Of a DNA stretch of 64,000 bases, positions 26,847 to 37,056 are shown one piece after another. Position 1 is the first letter of the stretch, and the number at the start of each line of letters is the position of its first letter. The notes beneath the pieces are model-generated. The model did not search any database and was not told the DNA's origin. It saw only the letters and a program-made list of their open reading frames with translations. This DNA comes from Candidatus Endobugula sertula (GTDB lineage: Bacteria; Pseudomonadota; Gammaproteobacteria; Pseudomonadales; Cellvibrionaceae). A program made the position numbers and the translations under genes. The stretch is from NCBI GenBank assembly GCA_001723645.1, contig MDLC01000002.1, positions 62,001 through 126,000 of the forward strand. Direction: 5' to 3'.

Positions 26847-28238
26847 TTAAAAATCACCACGCAGGGCGCTTAAGGTGATGGATCGATTAGCACTTAAAAG
26901 ATAATCGTACTCTTCGGTTAATACCTGCGTAACAGATGTCAGGTAGTGACTCAACCGTTGATGGTCATCAGCAGCTCGCATTGCTGTTACCAACGCATTT
27001 TCCGCCTCTGTCAGTGCAGTATTTAAAGGCCCTGCTACTGTTGTACTGACGTCATTTAATACGTCGAGGGCTTGATGATAAGCGTGTAAATTGTTCCAGA
27101 TATAATCGGGAACCGACGCTTCCCACAGGTCCATCGCCGTTGATAGTTTCTGGGTATGCGCTGTTTCTGCTATTAATAAATCGCCTTCCAATACAGCAAG
27201 CTCTGCCTGCCTTGCCTGCACATCAGCGTCAACATGTGGATCAGCATTAACATCATTAACAACGGCATGAATTATCGCTGTATCAACGTCTATTTTTTTT
27301 GCATCAACGGCTGCACGGGCTTGATGCAATGCGACTTCCGTCGTCACCGCATCATCATCAACGGCTAAAGCCGCTGCATGAATTGCATCATTATTGATAT
27401 CTCCCAATACCGAACTATCGACAATACCCTGCAATAGTTCTATTGCTGTATGGTATTGACGCACAGTGGTTAAAGCGTAATGCTTAAGTGACTTTTCGGC
27501 GCTTTCCAGTTCAGCCCAACGCTGAATGACCAAACCATGATTACCTGTATGACTGGCCACCTGAGTCAATGAATGGTTCAATGCAGAATTCTTAGCTGCC
27601 AGGCTGGCAGACATGTTATCGGTAACCAGGGTTGCTCTGGCTTCTCCATGATGGCGCAATACTTCAGGGATATCCGCTTCGATTCGTGCGGTTGCCTGCG
27701 ATAAAATTTCTGCGGGATTTATTGCCTCCTCTGGATCAGCAACAAAATTATCTGCCAGCAACGCTGTAGCGTTATCGCGTACTATCGTAATTTCATTTTC
27801 AACATCAACCGATGTCCATTCTGTATGGCGGGCTGCCATCGTTTCTGCTGTGGCTAATTCTGCTTCTGCCAATGTCAGTGCTTTGTCAAATACGATCATA
27901 TCCTGCTGATAATGATCAACATCCAGATTAGCAGAATGTAAACGCTCCTGAGCGTCTGCCAAAGCACCCACTAAATGATATTTCGCAATCAAGGCATTAC
28001 GTAAGTCTTCATTAAGTTGTGAAATATCAGCAGGCATATTACTTGATGCTGACAACTGCTGACGCAAGTCAGCAATCTCGTTATCAAGTGCTGCTGCATC
28101 AGCGACTAGCGTTTCATAATTATCTGTTACCGTTAACAAAGTGTCACTGGCGATGTTGAAATTAATTTGCGCTCCATCTTTTAAAGATAAATAATTATCT
28201 CTTTTTTCTGTTGCATAATTTGTCAGTATTGCCGTCAT
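26847..28238 (-). CDS. Coiled-coil protein of the eCIS operon
   Basis: About 463 aa, almost entirely helical: long runs of Ala, Asp, Leu and Glu in heptad-like order, with no cysteines or membrane segments. I chose ATG 28238 because GAGGAGG stands five bases upstream; the frame extends eight codons further to 28262. Sequence family not recognised. Between the AAA ATPase and the fibre-like genes, it could be a scaffolding or cargo-adaptor protein. Confidence 0.6.
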   Translation of the reverse strand: MTAILTNYATEKRDNYLSLKDGAQINFNIASDTLLTVTDNYETLVADAAALDNEIADLRQQLSASSNMPADISQLNEDLRNALIAKYHLVGALADAQERLHSANLDVDHYQQDMIVFDKALTLAEAELATAETMAARHTEWTSVDVENEITIVRDNATALLADNFVADPEEAINPAEILSQATARIEADIPEVLRHHGEARATLVTDNMSASLAAKNSALNHSLTQVASHTGNHGLVIQRWAELESAEKSLKHYALTTVRQYHTAIELLQGIVDSSVLGDINNDAIHAAALAVDDDAVTTEVALHQARAAVDAKKIDVDTAIIHAVVNDVNADPHVDADVQARQAELAVLEGDLLIAETAHTQKLSTAMDLWEASVPDYIWNNLHAYHQALDVLNDVSTTVAGPLNTALTEAENALVTAMRAADDHQRLSHYLTSVTQVLTEEYDYLLSANRSITLSALRGDF

Positions 28239-28433
28239 AGTGACCTCCTCATTCTGTATCATGTTAGGGTATTACTTAATAGTCATACTAATTGAGCAAT
28301 ACCTGTTAGCCTCAATACCCCTACTCATGTCTCATACATATAATGCTGTTCTCTGCGCGCTGTTTGCTTGCTCTCACGACTTCGGCACTGCTTGACAGTA
28401 AAAATTTTTAATTATTAGAGATCCTCTTAACTG

Positions 28434-30557
28434 TTAGCGCCTTGGTATTTCACGGTATGCCTTCCCTGATTTTTCGTATTCACGTTTTATGGAAATCATA
28501 AAGTGCTGTCGGTTAATTTTCCGCCTGTCTTGCGCCGCTAAAAATGCAGCCGATACCGCAGCATTACGAATATGTCCACCGACAATGGGAAATAACATCG
28601 CTAACTCAGATAAATTGACATCGGTATCCAAGGGAGCAGTGTCCGGAATATGGCATTGCCAGAGCTTAAGTCGTTCGTCGACACCGGGTTCCTCAAATTC
28701 AACAATAAATTCCAGACGCCGACAAAATGCCGTATCTATATTTTGTCGGTAATTGGTGGCTAAAATAGCTAGGCCATCATAGCGTTCAAGTCGTGATAAT
28801 AAATAGGAAGTTTCCAGATTGGCATAGCGGTCATGAGCATCAGAGACTTCTGTGCGCTTACCAAACAGTGCATCTGCTTCGTCAAAAAATAATACTGCCC
28901 GTGTACTCTCGGCAGTATTAAAAACGTCTGCAAGATTTTTTTCTGTTTCTCTCACCCATTTAGAAACCACTCGTGAAAGATCAACTTGCAACAGTTCTAC
29001 ACCTAAAGCTTTAGCCATCACTTCTGCTGATAAGGTTTTACCTGTTCCAGGTGGTCCGGAAAACAGCATCCGTACCCCTCGGGCACCACGCTTGCCCACA
29101 AGAAATTTCCAATCATCCAATACCCTTGACTGTAACGATAAACGATTGGCAGCATCTCTAAGCTGAGATAATTGTAATTGTGGTAAGATCAGTTGTGACC
29201 AGTCTGCTATCGGGTGTATTAATTGAAGCCCTCCGGCTAGCGAAGTACCTGAACGACTTCGCACTGCAGTGGCAACACTAGACAGGGATATCGTTGATAA
29301 TGTAGGGTTGTTGCTATTGTCATTACGGTAGTCTACGCAGAGATGCCTAACATCAGCACAAATGGCTTGCACTTGATCGGGCTCAAACGGATAGCGTGCC
29401 GCTAACTGGTCAGTATCTGCTGCCAGTTCAGGTAATAAAGTCCTCCAAATACTACGTAGACTACTGGTGTTCAGAGTTTTTATCTGCAAACATTGTATAG
29501 GTCGTTGATCAAAAGTATTGATATAATTGTGCTTATAGTGTTGATGATTATCACTGCAAAAAATAGCGGGGGCAAAAAAATGTGTAAAATCCAACACGTC
29601 ATTATTTGAATTTCCCTTCTCGGCCTCAGAGCTTGAAAGAAGCTCCAATTGAATAATGGGAACAACATTCCGAATCAGACAATGAATTTGCAACAATGTT
29701 AATGCATTTTTTTTCAGATTCTCATTTAATTGAACAAGGCAATAGTTAACCCCGGCATGTCGACACAAAGCCGCCGCACGATTTACCGCACTATTCATAT
29801 GTTCTCCGGTAAGCAGTAAACTAAATGTAGAAAACTGTCGGAGATGTTGTGTAATATTTTTAATCTCAGGCTCTTCTAACCAGTGGTCAAGACCCACCAT
29901 AACCGCGAGGTAATCCACCACTGAAAGTACCTCCGGCCATACATCAATACCATGTAACCAGGGCCATAGGCCATCAATTAAACACAAACTACGGGTAAAG
30001 AATGGTTGTTCTTCATCTTCTATAAAAATAGATAAGTATTTATTTTTACTGGTGCTGATTATTTCACGTAGGATATTACGCTGTTCATATTGTGCTTCAG
30101 TAAGTTGTGCAAGCAATCCCATGGTAGGTCTGGGTAGTCCGCTGGGATGAAGACTGCGAAAAATATCCGCAAAACCCTCATGCTCTTCTGCTAAACCTGC
30201 CATAAGCAACATATCTATTTGCGGCAGAGAAAGATTGAGCCGATGAATTAATTGTGATAAGTGATTTTTTTGTCCAGCGTTGACTTTTGCACTCACTATT
30301 CGCTCACGACAATCTTCTGACCAATATTCTATTGGTGTATCACCAAAAATGGACTTATAGCGAAAGTCCAAAAATTTCAACGGCAATGTGATACTCGATA
30401 TCTCCTGAGAAAAACGCTGACTTAACAATGCCGCCAAGCGACCAGCCATAATAGCCACTTCTTTTTCCAATACAGAGCACTCAACACGGTACACTTGGTT
30501 ATTGACTGGTAGATCAACGGAGGTATTAACCGTTGGTATATCACTTGCCATCATCAT
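28434..30557 (-). CDS. AAA+ ATPase of the contractile injection system (Afp15/Pvc15-like)
   Basis: A 707-aa protein. The C-terminal AAA+ domain has Walker A SGPPGTGKTLSAEV (about residue 497), Walker B AVLFFDEADALFGKR (about 555), and NIDTAFCRRLEFIVEF (about 615) with the arginine-finger region. The N-terminal 450 residues are a helical eCIS-specific domain. Afp15/Pvc15 ATPases are conserved in every known eCIS and are thought to act in particle assembly or cargo loading. Three ATG codons lie in a row (30557, 30554, 30551) behind AAGGAGGG; the second or third is better spaced. It overlaps the tape-measure C-terminal frame by 17 bases. Confidence 0.92.
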   Translation of the reverse strand: MMMASDIPTVNTSVDLPVNNQVYRVECSVLEKEVAIMAGRLAALLSQRFSQEISSITLPLKFLDFRYKSIFGDTPIEYWSEDCRERIVSAKVNAGQKNHLSQLIHRLNLSLPQIDMLLMAGLAEEHEGFADIFRSLHPSGLPRPTMGLLAQLTEAQYEQRNILREIISTSKNKYLSIFIEDEEQPFFTRSLCLIDGLWPWLHGIDVWPEVLSVVDYLAVMVGLDHWLEEPEIKNITQHLRQFSTFSLLLTGEHMNSAVNRAAALCRHAGVNYCLVQLNENLKKNALTLLQIHCLIRNVVPIIQLELLSSSEAEKGNSNNDVLDFTHFFAPAIFCSDNHQHYKHNYINTFDQRPIQCLQIKTLNTSSLRSIWRTLLPELAADTDQLAARYPFEPDQVQAICADVRHLCVDYRNDNSNNPTLSTISLSSVATAVRSRSGTSLAGGLQLIHPIADWSQLILPQLQLSQLRDAANRLSLQSRVLDDWKFLVGKRGARGVRMLFSGPPGTGKTLSAEVMAKALGVELLQVDLSRVVSKWVRETEKNLADVFNTAESTRAVLFFDEADALFGKRTEVSDAHDRYANLETSYLLSRLERYDGLAILATNYRQNIDTAFCRRLEFIVEFEEPGVDERLKLWQCHIPDTAPLDTDVNLSELAMLFPIVGGHIRNAAVSAAFLAAQDRRKINRQHFMISIKREYEKSGKAYREIPRR

Positions 30558-31113
30558 GCCCTCCTTGTGCTTGTGATCGGGAGCGATAACGCAACGTGAC
30601 TACCTTTCCCATCCAGGGTATATATCCGGGATCTAAATCCAGACCTGCACGGCGAATATCGGTATCCAGTTCCTCTAGAATATAAATCACCTCAACCCAA
30701 ACCGGATCAATCTGCAACTGCACATGCCGCCGACATAACCACGTCCATAGTTCTTGTGAAGATAATTGGCGCTGAGCAAATAGTGTCTGCAAATGATTAA
30801 GCAAGTCCATGACTTCGCTATGAATCACCTGCTGCTCATCAGCCTTTAATGCTTCGCATTTACCGTTAAAATAATTCTCTTCGTCGGTTGGACATGCACA
30901 TAACAGACGCAACACAGGGTCATCGGAAGAAATACCTATTGATGGTTCATTCTCATAAACCGTTGCAAAGCAGGATTGAAAAAAGTGGTATACAATATAA
31001 TGGAACGGTTGATGATTCAGTCGTAAAGATTGAGCAAGGTTATCGATAATACTCGCTCCTTCTGCAGTTTTTTTTCGACCTAACAGCGGCAGTAAATAAA
31101 ATACCCCCCCCAT
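30541..31113 (-). CDS. CIS tape-measure-type protein, C-terminal part (split at a G8 tract)
   Basis: A 190-aa frame beginning MGGVFYLLPLLGRKKTAEGA. That segment matches the (G)GLFYLLxLL type motif normally found inside long eCIS proteins, not at a start. The end, IRRAGLDLDPGYIPWMGK, is a C-terminal motif that I recall from eCIS proteins. The ATG overlaps a run of eight G, and no ribosome-binding site precedes it. A one-base shift at the run joins it in frame to the 449-aa protein upstream (…SSVWGG/VFYLLPLLG…). It is therefore best read as the second half of one gene. Confidence 0.7.
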   Translation of the reverse strand: MGGVFYLLPLLGRKKTAEGASIIDNLAQSLRLNHQPFHYIVYHFFQSCFATVYENEPSIGISSDDPVLRLLCACPTDEENYFNGKCEALKADEQQVIHSEVMDLLNHLQTLFAQRQLSSQELWTWLCRRHVQLQIDPVWVEVIYILEELDTDIRRAGLDLDPGYIPWMGKVVTLRYRSRSQAQGGHDDGK

Positions 31114-32429
31114 ACACTACTCGCTGTTTTCTGATAAATATCAGGAAGTTGCTGTTGATCAGCAATAATACCTATATCTACTCCGGAGTTGTCTGTTATT
31201 GTGCTTAATTCATTTGCATCCAATGTATTATGTGGTAGCTCGCCGATATCAGGTGTATCTACTAATGATTTGTGAGATGATTTTTCAGATAACGTCATCT
31301 TTGTTATAGAAGATTGTTGTTTCTGCCTATCAGGTTTATCGATTATCTTATCGGTAGAACATGGTGCCGGTTTCTGCACACTGTCAGTGCTTATCTGGTT
31401 TGCAGCAATAACGTCCTCTTGTAAATCATGGCAATGATCCCTCTGCTTTTTAGACACGGAATGGTATTGATCAAAATAGATATCTGTATTCGATAAGCTT
31501 AAATGATATTTATTCGTGACCGCAAAAGATGCGATGACCTGGTCTTCAGGGTCTGACAAACAAGGTAATATACCGGCGATATGCATCAGTGCTGATGCGA
31601 TGATATTTGTGTTCCGTGAAAAAATATAAGGTTCTACTTCTAAAGCGATTAATAAACTCCAGAAACGTTTATTTAATAGTGGCCTGTTTTTTACCGCATT
31701 AGCGAGAGCCGTTACTAAAGAGCTTTCTGTGAGATAGCGGACAATATTGGATTGTTGCAACATGGTATCAGAGTCGTCATGAGGTGTATTATCAATAGGC
31801 GCTGCTTGTGCAAGATGATTCCATGACCAAGTCCACCATTGTTTGTTAACTGTCGCAACCTGTAGGATATGTTGAAGCAGAGAGGCCAGCTCATCAGAAC
31901 GTAATCGGGTTAAAAAACTGAGTAGCTGTTTACTTTGTGCTAAACGAACAAGAATTGGCATGATCAACGTCGCGTGTTGACATAATGCCTTAACCAATTC
32001 TGATCTTGCTTGTTCCAAAGACATGGGGTCAGGTAACGAAATCAAACCTAATTGCCTCCAGGCCCACGTTCGCTCTACCCGAAAACAACTGATTTCTTGA
32101 GCAAAGTCTAATAATCCATGCATGCGTGACGGATAATGGATAACATTCGTCCCCCCCATGTCTACTATTTTTCTTATTTGTTGTGCTAACAAATCCGTCC
32201 AGTGACTGATTATTTGAGCTTGAGATTGGTCCCGATTAAAATGAAGGGGGACATGTACCAGACGCACACACACTTCTCCATGGTGATCAATTCCTCGCTG
32301 TATTAATGCATTTTCAAGGCGTTCATGGACAAGTTCATTAATCATCTGATTAAAACGCTGTTCCAAATCACGTTGAGAGGGTGTTAAATGGTAGAGGCGT
32401 GAGAGTTGTTGGATAGTGAGCGCTTCCAT
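31080..32429 (-). CDS. CIS tape-measure-type protein, N-terminal part (Afp14-like position)
   Basis: A 449-aa helical protein. The opening region (DLEQRFNQMINELVHERLENAL, with VRLVHVPLHF following) resembles the start of the CIS tape-measure family, and the position between tail protein I and the AAA ATPase is that of Afp14. Tape-measure proteins set tail length inside the tube. Residues 290-430 are low-complexity and polar. The natural end is lost: after the G8 tract the frame reads YFIYCRC and stops at 31080, whereas a one-base shift continues into the 190-aa frame to give a product of about 630 aa. Confidence 0.68.
   Translation of the reverse strand: MEALTIQQLSRLYHLTPSQRDLEQRFNQMINELVHERLENALIQRGIDHHGEVCVRLVHVPLHFNRDQSQAQIISHWTDLLAQQIRKIVDMGGTNVIHYPSRMHGLLDFAQEISCFRVERTWAWRQLGLISLPDPMSLEQARSELVKALCQHATLIMPILVRLAQSKQLLSFLTRLRSDELASLLQHILQVATVNKQWWTWSWNHLAQAAPIDNTPHDDSDTMLQQSNIVRYLTESSLVTALANAVKNRPLLNKRFWSLLIALEVEPYIFSRNTNIIASALMHIAGILPCLSDPEDQVIASFAVTNKYHLSLSNTDIYFDQYHSVSKKQRDHCHDLQEDVIAANQISTDSVQKPAPCSTDKIIDKPDRQKQQSSITKMTLSEKSSHKSLVDTPDIGELPHNTLDANELSTITDNSGVDIGIIADQQQLPDIYQKTASSVWGGYFIYCRC
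31104..31111 (-). repeat. G8 homopolymer at the tape-measure frame break
   Basis: On the coding strand the sequence is GTATGGGGGGGGTATTTT. Nine or six G would keep a single open frame; eight breaks it. Such tracts are prone to slippage during replication, transcription or translation, and also to sequencing error. Confidence 0.85.
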
Positions 32430-32434
32430 TATGA

Positions 32435-34657
32435 TTACCCTACCCTCGAATCATCACCGAGGCGACTACTGCCAGGGATAGTGCCTAAGTGTGCTCGTCC
32501 GATCGTATCAGAATGGCCCAGAATAGATGTGCCAACACGCAATTTTCCAAACCCAGCAGTCTGTCCAATAATGGATGTCAGACCGAGATATAAACCGTTA
32601 CCAACGCGCATGCCTGCATCAACCGTACAAATATCATAAGTGGTATGTGCGGGACGGTGAGCATCCAATAAATGTGCGACTACCTCCACTTGTTCTGCCG
32701 TCAAGCTACTGGCAATAATTAAACTAAAACGATGAGCATGTATATCAATAGCGCTTTCAATACTCACCTCATTGACCGATGTAGAGCCCTCACTCCCCAA
32801 ACGCCCACCAATACGAAATCCTGCTCCCAAAATAGCGTTGGACGCTTGAGCATCACCGTCAGCACTACTAATCAACGCTCCCCCTAAACCACGCACTTTA
32901 AAATGTTCAATAATGGTCACTCTACTGCCAAGGTAGATCTCTACAAAGCGTTTGATCCCCATGACGGTTCCGCGATAACGAAATAACCAAGCACCATTAG
33001 CAATGAATTCTCGCTTGGCGCTTTCGGACCAACGATGATCTACTACCAACCCTATAAAGCTACCCAACCACGGCAATAGTTCACTAGGCGTTGCATAAGG
33101 GTCCAGTAATCTATGTCGAAAACTGGCTTTTAAATCAAGATCACGTAGTAAACCTTCTGGCATGGCAAGGTAACGACGTAAAAAATCGGCTTCTGATTGC
33201 TCTCGTGAAAAAACCTGTGGTAAACGCCGCATGAGGTCATGATCATGATATTCCGCGCGCAGACTTTTAATACGTGGCGTTTTGCGCGATGTCCCAGTTA
33301 ATGTTAATAGCACCCAAAGGTATCGCCCTGCAGGTGCAATAATGGGCGCTTCGTACGTACGAAAATGTTCATCATCATCACAACCTTCCCAAGGAATTTC
33401 CTTGCCATGTTGACGACGATGGAAAACCTGCTGCCGAGTTTCGTTTTCTAACAATACCTGTGGTGGCATCGGCGGTGATAAGTCTGGCCGATGGATAGTC
33501 ATACCAATCACATTACTTGGAGCACTGCGTTGAATGGCCTTGGTGGTATCCGCAACTTCATCCAACACTAAACAGGTTGCTGTTATTTTAGTACCACGGG
33601 GCAAACAGGCATCGATAAATAACCGTCCCCATTGCGTCTGAAATTCACCACTATCCAACTGAAAGGATGTAATCTTTCCCTCGGTTTGGTAACGGACACG
33701 AGCTAGGGTTGCATGTAAAAACCCTTTGCTGGACCAATAGGCTACATCACCTTCCGGCGTGACAACAATCCCTTCGCCATCATAGTGACGAGCTTTTAAA
33801 TGTGGCAGTTCCGTTTGTGTACCAGCCCCCAGTTGATAGCGTAAAAAATCTTCTCCCGCACGTCGAGCCAGTACCAGAATATTGTCAGGCAGCAACACCA
33901 TTGCTTGCACATAAGGTTCAAAAAAATAATCTCCGGAATGTAAGGCAATAATTTTTGCATCAGCAGTACCTGCCTGATCCAACAAATAAATATCTTCGCC
34001 TACCGCGATATCACCCGGTGCTTTAATGGCTTCCGGAAATGGATAATAACGGGGTTCGCTACGCGCATCAAAGACGGCATAACCGGAGTCAGAGGTGCTG
34101 CTATTTTTAGTATCAAAAAGCAGCCATACCTGTTGACCGTTGGTTGCCATTTTTAATGGTGCTTGAGTAAAATGGATATAACGTAACAAGCGATTTTCGT
34201 TGACGTCGTATACCAGTACTCGTCGTCGTCCATGCTCAGCAATAAACAAATGACCCCGATGGTCGACCAGTAGATCAATGGGCTTATCTAATGGGCCGCG
34301 TACTTCATCATCTGCAACAGAGAACTGCCCTATATCACGAGTCTTTTGTGTAAATAGCGGAAATACTTCAGAGTTTTTATCGTCCGCCTGGAGAATTTTC
34401 TCAACTTGCCCCAGCTCTGGGTGTACACGATAGAGACGACACCAAGGATCAAACGCCATACGCGCTGGTGCACAACCATTATGCTCACAAGTCTTTGTCG
34501 TTTCATTATGCACGAGTTCGTCGGTCATCCATGCTAGCTGAACAATCGCCAATTGATCACCACGCTCTTCAAGCGCGGTATTGTCATAAGCGACTCGCCG
34601 CCATTGATCCAGTGTATGTACCATCGCAAATGGTGGTAACGAAGGAGCTACTGACAT
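32435..34657 (-). CDS. Baseplate protein with tail protein I domain and beta-propeller-like N-terminus (Afp12-position)
   Basis: About 740 aa. Residues up to about 400 look like an NHL/beta-propeller (repeated PIDLLVDHRGHLFIAEHGRR and similar strands). The C-terminal half has the P2 gpI-type tail protein I fold: RRLPQVFSREQSEADFLRRY, LLPWLGSFIGLVVDHRW and FRYRGTVMGIKRFVEIYLG. It would form the baseplate wedge with the J protein. I chose ATG 34657, which overlaps the J stop as TAATG and is spaced correctly from GAGAGGA; the ATG at 34663 is too close to it. Confidence 0.87.
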   Translation of the reverse strand: MSVAPSLPPFAMVHTLDQWRRVAYDNTALEERGDQLAIVQLAWMTDELVHNETTKTCEHNGCAPARMAFDPWCRLYRVHPELGQVEKILQADDKNSEVFPLFTQKTRDIGQFSVADDEVRGPLDKPIDLLVDHRGHLFIAEHGRRRVLVYDVNENRLLRYIHFTQAPLKMATNGQQVWLLFDTKNSSTSDSGYAVFDARSEPRYYPFPEAIKAPGDIAVGEDIYLLDQAGTADAKIIALHSGDYFFEPYVQAMVLLPDNILVLARRAGEDFLRYQLGAGTQTELPHLKARHYDGEGIVVTPEGDVAYWSSKGFLHATLARVRYQTEGKITSFQLDSGEFQTQWGRLFIDACLPRGTKITATCLVLDEVADTTKAIQRSAPSNVIGMTIHRPDLSPPMPPQVLLENETRQQVFHRRQHGKEIPWEGCDDDEHFRTYEAPIIAPAGRYLWVLLTLTGTSRKTPRIKSLRAEYHDHDLMRRLPQVFSREQSEADFLRRYLAMPEGLLRDLDLKASFRHRLLDPYATPSELLPWLGSFIGLVVDHRWSESAKREFIANGAWLFRYRGTVMGIKRFVEIYLGSRVTIIEHFKVRGLGGALISSADGDAQASNAILGAGFRIGGRLGSEGSTSVNEVSIESAIDIHAHRFSLIIASSLTAEQVEVVAHLLDAHRPAHTTYDICTVDAGMRVGNGLYLGLTSIIGQTAGFGKLRVGTSILGHSDTIGRAHLGTIPGSSRLGDDSRVG

Positions 34658-36849
34658 TAGCATTCCTCTCTTAATACAGGCACGGGTACAGGCGATGCTG
34701 ACGTCTGTTGTGGTTTGATGGTATCGCCTGGATCAAGGGTAATGGGGCCCACTTCTACCGTAACACCAATTAACTCCGGAACTTCATTTTTTGCCAGTGT
34801 CATCGTGTCATACATTAACTGCCCTTGTTCATCCCAACCCACTAATGTTAGCCCATCCAAATATTCTACCCCCTCTACCTGATGAGCTGCGGCTTCCAAT
34901 TCCGGACCATGAACTCTGCGCCCTAGTGGCCAACCTGCACCTGCAGGCCCGTAAGGAGGAATAGGGGCTAAAAACTGGCGTATCACCAACTCAACCCAAT
35001 GGCGCACTGCATCCACACCATAACCGGACTTCACCACCACCCCTACCGCCACTGGTCGATATGTTGGCGGCAATACATACAGTTCTGTTGTTACCAGTCT
35101 TCGCGCATCAAGGAACGCGCATACTGTACGTAATTGGTTCAGATCAGGCATGGGCGCTTCAGGGTTTTCAGCATCGCTTTGAGGCCAAACAATAACGCTA
35201 ACCACTCCCGCAGATTCATTATCAGGCAAGTGTGGGTGATAACGTGGTAAACATTCTGCACGAGAAATATTGGCGCCGGGAGTCATTAAGGCCAGCTCTT
35301 TAAAATCACTGTCTGTAACGGCACGATCACGCCGTCGAAGTTCAGCAGGAATACGATCCAACGCCTCCATGATCGTTTCTGCTTCTGCACCACCATAAGC
35401 CGGTAATGGATTATTGAGTTTGACTGATTGGTTGGGGGATAATTTGCTAATGGTCTCTGCAGCCACATTACCGGCAACACCGCCACCATAACGATAGTCT
35501 CTGACACGAATACGCTGACCTATTTGAGGCACAAAGCTTTGTAAACCATTACCAAATTTAATCGTCCCTGTCGCTGCATCGACCATAAAGTGGCGATCAT
35601 TCTCATGACTGGCATAAAAACCGTCTACCGCCTGCCAAGCTTGCCAACCCGATGTATCTTCGACTTCTAAGACCACACTCTCTGCAATCACTTGCTGATT
35701 CACCAATGAATACGTTTGGTTAGCCTGACCAGTGCCAATCCCTAAAAACTCCGCCCGAGCATTCACCGTTTGTTCTACCTGTACCACATTGGCGCCCACA
35801 TAAATCACTGAGCCAAAACGACTGCCATCATGTCGAAAAGCCCGCAGCCAACATACCATTCTTTCCTGGTATTGATCATCTAGTGGTGGAGGCAAGTCTC
35901 CTGTCCCAACAGCATCCAAATCATCAATCTCAAAAACACCGATTTGATCAATGTCTTTAGGCAAACGCAGTCGGACCACACCTTCCTGAGAAAGTCCTGC
36001 GGTCGTATCACCAGCAATACTTAAAGAACGATATTTAGGTGTGAGATCGTCAGTGATATCCGACCAAATCTGCCACTCTACCGCTGGCCCGTTATCAGCA
36101 CTAGAACTATTTCCAGGGCAGCGAAAGCGCTCAGCAAATTCAGGGCTAGTGGTATCTTCATTTCTATCGATACGAATATCCGGTACAAATCCTAGATTTA
36201 ATAACAGAGGGGCATCTTCATTATTTGCAAGCGCCGTGCGTATCGCGCCGCGCTGATCCGCTTTTTCAGCAAGTACTGCAACCCATAAAGACCCATCAAC
36301 TGCATCATCAAAATTAACAGGGATATTGGCATCTTCCTGCCAGAGAATTTTGCTTTGATAAGGCGCGGTTGAATCCGTCGAGTCTAATCCCAACGTATGG
36401 TAGGATTGTTCAAAAAACAGGGCTTCTTCTGATCCTTTTTCCGGTAATTCCTCGGCAATTTTACCAACAGCAAAAGCACTCACAGGTAGGACTCTGACTT
36501 CATTCAGGGTTTCAAATTTAATATCCCCCGATTTTGTCATTGAGGCTTTAGGAACACGTACTCCATCCATTGTTTTCGTACTAAAAGCAACCATAACCTT
36601 AGCAGGAGTCGCCGGACGTAAAGAAATTTGTAATAGGCGTAGGAACTCAAGCTTGGTCGCTTCTGGTATTTGATTAAAACGATAGAGTATGTTCTCCCCC
36701 AGAAAAGCAAATAATTCAAGTAAAGCAATTCCTGGATCACTGGCATTATGGTCGCTCCACTCTGGAGCATACACGGGTATACGACTAATCAGTTCACGAC
36801 GTAGCTGGTCGTAAGTACGATCATCTAATATGGGTCGATTTAGCGACAT
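34657..36849 (-). CDS. Baseplate assembly protein J-like (Afp11-like)
   Basis: A 730-aa protein opening DDRTYDQLRRELISRIPVYA, then EWSDHNASDPGIALLELFAF, the signature of eCIS/phage baseplate assembly proteins. The C-terminal region (RRRDRAVTDSDFKELALMTP, RAECLPRYHP) is the conserved gpJ core. It would form the wedge around the spike together with gp25 and tail protein I. A 207-base gap without a visible ORF separates it from the gp25 gene. Confidence 0.9.
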   Translation of the reverse strand: MSLNRPILDDRTYDQLRRELISRIPVYAPEWSDHNASDPGIALLELFAFLGENILYRFNQIPEATKLEFLRLLQISLRPATPAKVMVAFSTKTMDGVRVPKASMTKSGDIKFETLNEVRVLPVSAFAVGKIAEELPEKGSEEALFFEQSYHTLGLDSTDSTAPYQSKILWQEDANIPVNFDDAVDGSLWVAVLAEKADQRGAIRTALANNEDAPLLLNLGFVPDIRIDRNEDTTSPEFAERFRCPGNSSSADNGPAVEWQIWSDITDDLTPKYRSLSIAGDTTAGLSQEGVVRLRLPKDIDQIGVFEIDDLDAVGTGDLPPPLDDQYQERMVCWLRAFRHDGSRFGSVIYVGANVVQVEQTVNARAEFLGIGTGQANQTYSLVNQQVIAESVVLEVEDTSGWQAWQAVDGFYASHENDRHFMVDAATGTIKFGNGLQSFVPQIGQRIRVRDYRYGGGVAGNVAAETISKLSPNQSVKLNNPLPAYGGAEAETIMEALDRIPAELRRRDRAVTDSDFKELALMTPGANISRAECLPRYHPHLPDNESAGVVSVIVWPQSDAENPEAPMPDLNQLRTVCAFLDARRLVTTELYVLPPTYRPVAVGVVVKSGYGVDAVRHWVELVIRQFLAPIPPYGPAGAGWPLGRRVHGPELEAAAHQVEGVEYLDGLTLVGWDEQGQLMYDTMTLAKNEVPELIGVTVEVGPITLDPGDTIKPQQTSASPVPVPVLREEC

Positions 36850-37056
36850 GGTCTGCGACTCCCTTTACGCTTTATACTTGCTATCATTCGCTGCGGTTAC
36901 CTTTTGATTGGGCTATTTTTACCGTATTGAGTATCTCTAAACATTGTTTTTTCCCGCGATAATGGTATTAACTCCTTGCTCTCACAAAAAAATGCTAATA
37001 TTTAGCGGTGCCTTATTCTCTGTCACTTTATCCTGCTCATGGTTTACTCACTCTAT

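Noticed and set aside
36850-37056. Possible small gene (for example a PAAR tip) between baseplate J and gp25
   Set aside because: On the minus strand only frames of about 15 codons are present, and no PAAR motif is seen.
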